From Oryctolagus cuniculus (lineage: Eukaryota > Chordata > Mammalia > Lagomorpha > Leporidae), in NCBI RefSeq assembly GCF_964237555.1, contig NC_091441.1:123774116-123838115 (forward strand): a stretch of DNA of 64,000 bases, read 5' to 3'. The translations under genes and the position numbers were made by a program. Positions 60,146 through 64,000 of this stretch are shown here, in pieces (position 1 is the stretch's first letter; the number at the start of each line of letters is the position of its first letter). The notes beneath the pieces were generated by a model. It was not told the origin of the DNA. It was given only the letters and a program-made list of their open reading frames with translations, and did no database searches.

Positions 60146-60386
60146 AGGGGCAGACAGCATGGCCTAGTGAGGTAAGTCTCTGCTTAGGATGCCACATCCC
60201 TTATCAGTATTGACTTGAGTTCCACCTTCCTGGTAATAAACCTGAGAAAGCAGCAGAACACAGGTCTGGTACTTGGGCTTCTGCCACCTATTTGGGAAAT
60301 GGGAATAGAGTTCCTGGACCCAGGCTTTGGCCTGGCCATGCCCTGGATGTTGTGGTCATTTGGGGACTGAGCCAACAGATGGAAGA

Positions 60387-60433
<47 letters not shown>

Positions 60434-60475
60434 GTCACTCTAACTTTCAAATAAATAAATACACACATCTTTAAA
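60146..60475 (+). mobile_element. CSINE with (CT)n expansion
   Basis: Plus-strand copy: GGGGCAGACAGCATGGCCTA, AAGCAGCAGAACACAGGTCT, GCCTGGCCATGCCCTGGATG, then a CT run at 60390-60432 and CTTTCAAATAAATAAATAC as tail. Confidence 0.92.
60390..60432. repeat. (CT)n microsatellite in a CSINE
   Basis: About 21 CT units in the normal CT-rich segment of the SINE. It is a small version of the process that gave the 1-kb tract at 12.1 kb. Confidence 0.95.
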
Positions 60476-63131
60476 AATATCCATATCAAAAATGAAAAAC
60501 CTTTTCTCAATACATACATGTACTGTTCATATGACTACACAGCTAAATGCAGCTGAAAAATAAGTCTTCAAGTTTAATAAGTACATGAAACTATCAGTTC
60601 CGCTCAACTGGTTTTAGAAAGCTAGTAGGCTACTTCCCTTAGACGCCAAGACATGAATGGAGACCCAGCACTTTGTAGGTCTCCTCGTCCTCGTCCTCCT
60701 TAACTCCCCTCTCCTAGCTTGATCATCTCTCTCCTCTGTTTGAGAAGCCACAATCAGATCTCTTGTCCCTTTGGTGGTATATTACGACCTAATCAACAGA
60801 TTGAAACTCCACTCAAGTGCAGTCAGTGAGCATGCAGGGATGACAAAAATCAGTTCACTGATTGCCATTTTGCCATGGTTCCCTCTCCGGCAATGGAGAA
60901 GTGACAAATTTCAGGCCATGAAACTGCCAGCCTGCAGGACCATGTCATTTAAACAGAGGGACTGCACAAGTCTCCAGTCTACAGAAAATGCACGCCTCTC
61001 CAATCACGATCGGCTACTCCAGTGGCAGAAATGACCGCCATCAATAGGAGAAAATGTTCAGGATCACAGCAAGTGCTGTCCTCCATCGCTCTTTCTTCTG
61101 ACACAGCCTCTGCTCTCCAAAGTGAGATTGCCAAGTAGTTGCCGGGTGGTTTCCTAATGATTGAAGATGCTCACTGCTTTAAACCATAGGTTTTGTTCCC
61201 TGAGTGTCAGGCTCTAATGAAAAGACAGATACCTCTGGACAGGAGAAACATGTTTAGGCAATGCCCTTTTCCTGAACTTGATTAAATCAGGTTGAGGGAA
61301 AGAGCGCTGCTCGATGATGCTGGTAGTTTGAGCTCTATCAGCACCGACTCTAAACACTGCAAACAAAATATTAGTTTTGGTCTGCAGTGTATTCATAGCC
61401 CTGAGTGTCTGCAGCAAGCTTATCTGGAGGATTCTGTTTATGTGAAAGAAATTGCTGTGATCAATCACAGTGTAGCCAGGGATCAAACCAAACGCTGAAC
61501 AGAGGAACGTCGTCCATCGGCCCTGTGCAGCCAGAGACCAGAGCTCTAAAAGTGACCTGCTATAAATACTCCACAAAAAAACCCCACAATTTATGTGCTG
61601 GACTTCTTTTTCATTTGTTGATATGAAACCTCATGTTTCAGGATCATTTTCCCCCTACAGCTCGTACTGTGCAGTCTCCACAGAGCAGAAGGCAATTTCA
61701 GTTGCCCAACCTTGTATGTTATAAGTAGTTTTGAAGCTTGTATTTTTCTTGAAATAAAAGCCCTGAAATTCTCAATGTGCATTGCAGAATTGCATTGAAT
61801 TTTTTTCTTCTCTAAATCCAGGTAGCCAAAACCATTATCACCATTTCATAAATCCGTCGAGAAAGAGAGAGAACATTTGGGTGATACAAAACTTTTCAAA
61901 GAAATACAAAGAGAAGAAAAAAGCATTCTGAGTCGCAGTTATGCAGGAGTGACGACCAGTCACACAGCCTCATGCCTTTCAAACGTGCTTCCACGTGCCC
62001 CTGTGTGATGTCATAGTAGGGCAGGCTGTGGCAGTGCAGTGCATGGAGTGGTACCGCAGGGCCTTATTCGGAGAGTTAGCACCAGGCCACATCTTGGTAT
62101 TTGACTATGTTTCCCGTTTCCTATTGCTTGGTTCCCAGCACACACCTGCTCAGACACATGGAGATATATGTGCCCCAATAGTTGGTCACTGTCACAATAT
62201 TTTTGGAGTGTCAGTCTGTTTTTCTGGATTTTCACATTACTTATTGTTATTTCCCACAGAGTTCAGTCTCTTTATGAATGGTTTCCTTGCAGAGGATTGC
62301 CCCCACCTTTGACTTTTGTTTTATGAGATGGGTCAAAAATTGGGACAGAATATTGATTCTTGGTATGTGCAAATTCCTGTAGCAATGTAAACCCCAGGCT
62401 TCCTGTGATCCACCACTGTGTTACTTTATGCTCCACCACCCAGCGTGGAGTAGCGATTAGTTGGACAATGGCTGGTGCCCCTGCGACTCTCTGTGATGGT
62501 TAAGATCAGTGGAGAAGCCTGCTACTCTCAGCAGGCACTTGTTTAACCAGCTACATCAGTTCTCTGCCTCCAAGCCAGCATCAGAAACGTGGGCTTCCCT
62601 GCCGAACACAAAGCAGGGGAAGATGGGCTCCGTCTGCGTTGATCACAAGTGGAATCCTGGTGCTTTCAAAACCCCGCCAACATTTACACAGGGCAAAGCA
62701 TACACCAGGTTTTCCTTGCAGTTATGTAGAACAATTGGGTAGGATAATTGATGATTAAAATACAAATTATTTGCAATTTGTTCCCTAGAATGGGGATGAA
62801 AATGCTCAAGAGAACTCATAAGCTCATAAAAGAACGGGATCACACAACTTGTATGAAAATGGGTTGAATGTTCACAGAGTTAAAGAAGCAATTCACTGTT
62901 AGCAGATACAGAAAATACCATGCAAATGTCAGTAACATGCATGCCCATGCGCATGTTTACAAAAAGATGAGAGTTTTCTGTCCCTGTAAAAACACAAGTG
63001 ACCTGAAAGGCTCCATAATACCCAGAAAGACATGGGAATTGCTTAGAGCTCCAGAGAGCAAACAGGTGATGCGGTTCTGGTCTTGCTTCCCTCCCAGGCA
63101 TCCCAGAGGTCTTGGTTTAAGAGAGAACCAT
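60476..63131. other. Unique DNA, possibly conserved non-coding
   Basis: About 2.6 kb with no recognised repeat. The part at 61.1-61.8 kb has a dense set of homeodomain-like sites (TTGATTAAATCAGG, GTGATCAATCACAG). A 120-codon minus frame (61214-61576) has no recognisable domain. No gene call. Confidence 0.4.
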
Positions 63132-63450
63132 GGCCGGCGCCGTGGCTCAATAGGCTAATCCTCCACCTAGCAGCACCGGCACACCGGGTTCTAGTCCCGG
63201 TTGCCCCTCTTCCAGGCCAGCTCTCTGCTGTGGCCAGGGAGTGCAGTGGAGGATGGCCCAAGTGCTTGGGCCCTGCACCCCATGGGAAACCAGGAGAAGC
63301 ACCTGGCTCCTGCTTTCAAATCAGCGCGGTGCACCAGCAGCAGCACGCTGGCCGTGGTGGCCATTGGAGGGTGAACCAACGGTAAAGGAAGACCTTTCTC
63401 TCTGTCTCTCTCTCTCACTGTCCACTCTGCCTGTCAAAGAGAGAGAGAGA
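63132..63450 (+). mobile_element. Young CSINE with intact A and B boxes
   Basis: Plus-strand copy beginning GGCCGGCGCCGTGGCTCAAT. The RNA polymerase III A box (TGGCTCAATAGG, 63143-63154) and B box (GGTTCTAGTCC, 63187-63197) are well preserved. Compared with the copy at 50.6 kb it lacks about 24 bases between two TCCCGGT repeats just after the B box. The end is a GA run rather than poly(A). Flanks share AGAGA-ACCA imperfectly. Confidence 0.96.
63143..63197 (+). promoter_or_regulatory. Internal Pol III promoter (A and B boxes) of the CSINE
   Basis: The tRNA-type split promoter inherited from the tRNA ancestor of the SINE. The A box at 63143-63154 and B box at 63187-63197 are close to the TRGYNNANNNG and GGTTCGANTCC patterns. 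Spacing is about 33 bases. Activity in the genome is unknown. Confidence 0.7.
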
Positions 63451-63924
63451 GAAAACCACACCTTCGTGATGTCATGGAGCTGGCATCCTGAGCCAATCTG
63501 CAGGGACATGGGGCAGAGGGACAGAGCGCCCCACTGCAAGAGTCACTGACCACTAGCACCTCTGAAAGGAAACAGAACCTTTCGCAATGAAAATAAGTAC
63601 AGCAGCCTTGACAGGAAAAGCTGCCATGTGCACACACAGCCAGATCCGCAGTAGGGAAAGCAGGGCAGGCATGCAGGAGTCTTTCCTAAGACAGCATGCG
63701 TTGCAGGTCACAGACTGGGCACTGAACGTGGTGGCAGGCCTGGATTCAGCCTTGCATCTTACCTTCTTTGTGTCAGATTTATGGTCACCCAACCTGGGAT
63801 ATTCGGGGACTAAGCAGACAGCTATGCTCTCCCAGCTACCTCCCAGATGGTGTTAACTTTGAACATACCTACACCCTTGACCAAAAGCAAAGCGATGTTC
63901 ACGCAAACAAGATCCAGTCCCCTC
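63451..63924. other. Unique non-coding DNA
   Basis: No repeat or gene is recognised. Confidence 0.5.
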
Positions 63925-64000
63925 GATGATAAACTCTGAGGGCATCAAATATCACCTTTGTTTTACAGTCTCTAGTGCCTAGAACAGTGTCTGCTATGTA
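63925..64000 (+). repeat. L2 3' tail (probable), cut by the window end
   Basis: GATAAACTCTGAGGGCATCA, then CACCTTTGTTTTACAGTCTC and AGTGCCTAGAACAGTGTCTG resemble the LINE-2 3' end. The element continues beyond the window. Confidence 0.6.

Noticed and set aside
61214..61576. 120-codon minus-strand frame
   Set aside because: I recognise no domain and see no splice or UTR features. The block is better described as possible conserved non-coding DNA.
63132..63210. tRNA gene
   Set aside because: A and B boxes are present but the cloverleaf is degenerate and continues into a SINE body.

Overview
The window looks like nuclear DNA of a lagomorph (rabbit or hare; the two cannot be told apart here). 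The main evidence is the dense scatter of C-type SINEs (CSINE, the rabbit C repeat), about 23 recognisable copies on both strands. Their hallmarks are a tRNA-like head with A and B boxes, a core ending near GGGCCATCCTCCACTGCACT in the minus reading, a CT-rich stretch, and an AAATAAAT-type or poly(A) tail. Three LINE-1 3' ends match the lagomorph L1 3' UTR as I know it. No operon, plasmid, phage or CRISPR structure is present, and I found no complete protein-coding gene. Most open frames here are chance frames or lie inside SINEs and simple repeats.

Layout. 1-8.6 kb: unique non-coding DNA with four CSINEs and one L1 3' end. 8.66-11.86 kb: an ancient L1M/HAL1-type LINE (+ strand) whose ORF1, inter-ORF and ORF2 remains are split by a younger lagomorph L1 3' end and by a CSINE. 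11.86-13.1 kb: a CSINE whose pyrimidine-rich end has expanded into about 1 kb of nearly pure CT sequence with internal higher-order duplication. 13.1-27.3 kb: unique DNA with four CSINEs. 27.34-28.57 kb: a 5'-truncated L1 (- strand) with a perfect 15-bp target-site duplication. 29.17-29.34 kb: a 47-bp minisatellite carrying one CACGTG per unit. 32.5-33.33 kb: a repeat-free stretch that reads on the - strand like a terminal coding exon plus 3' UTR (candidate only). 34-42.2 kb: a repeat-dense zone of nested MIR and CSINE copies. 42.2-50.6 kb: the longest stretch without a recognised repeat. 52.05-52.4 kb: an old MLT1-like LTR. 55.4-56.6 kb: a young CSINE disrupted by a 3' fragment of a PSMA6 processed retrocopy, inside a 62-bp tandem duplication. 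59.3-60.5 kb: a CA microsatellite and three CSINEs. 60.5-63.1 kb: unique DNA with a conserved-element-like appearance. The window ends in another young CSINE and a probable L2 tail.

The window reads as intergenic or intronic DNA shaped by L1-driven retrotransposition. L1 machinery would have moved the CSINEs, the L1 fragments and the PSMA6 retrocopy. I did not find a new biological system. The items most worth a second look are the PSMA6 copy inside a SINE, the 1-kb polypyrimidine tract, the E-box minisatellite and the candidate terminal exon near 33.2 kb.
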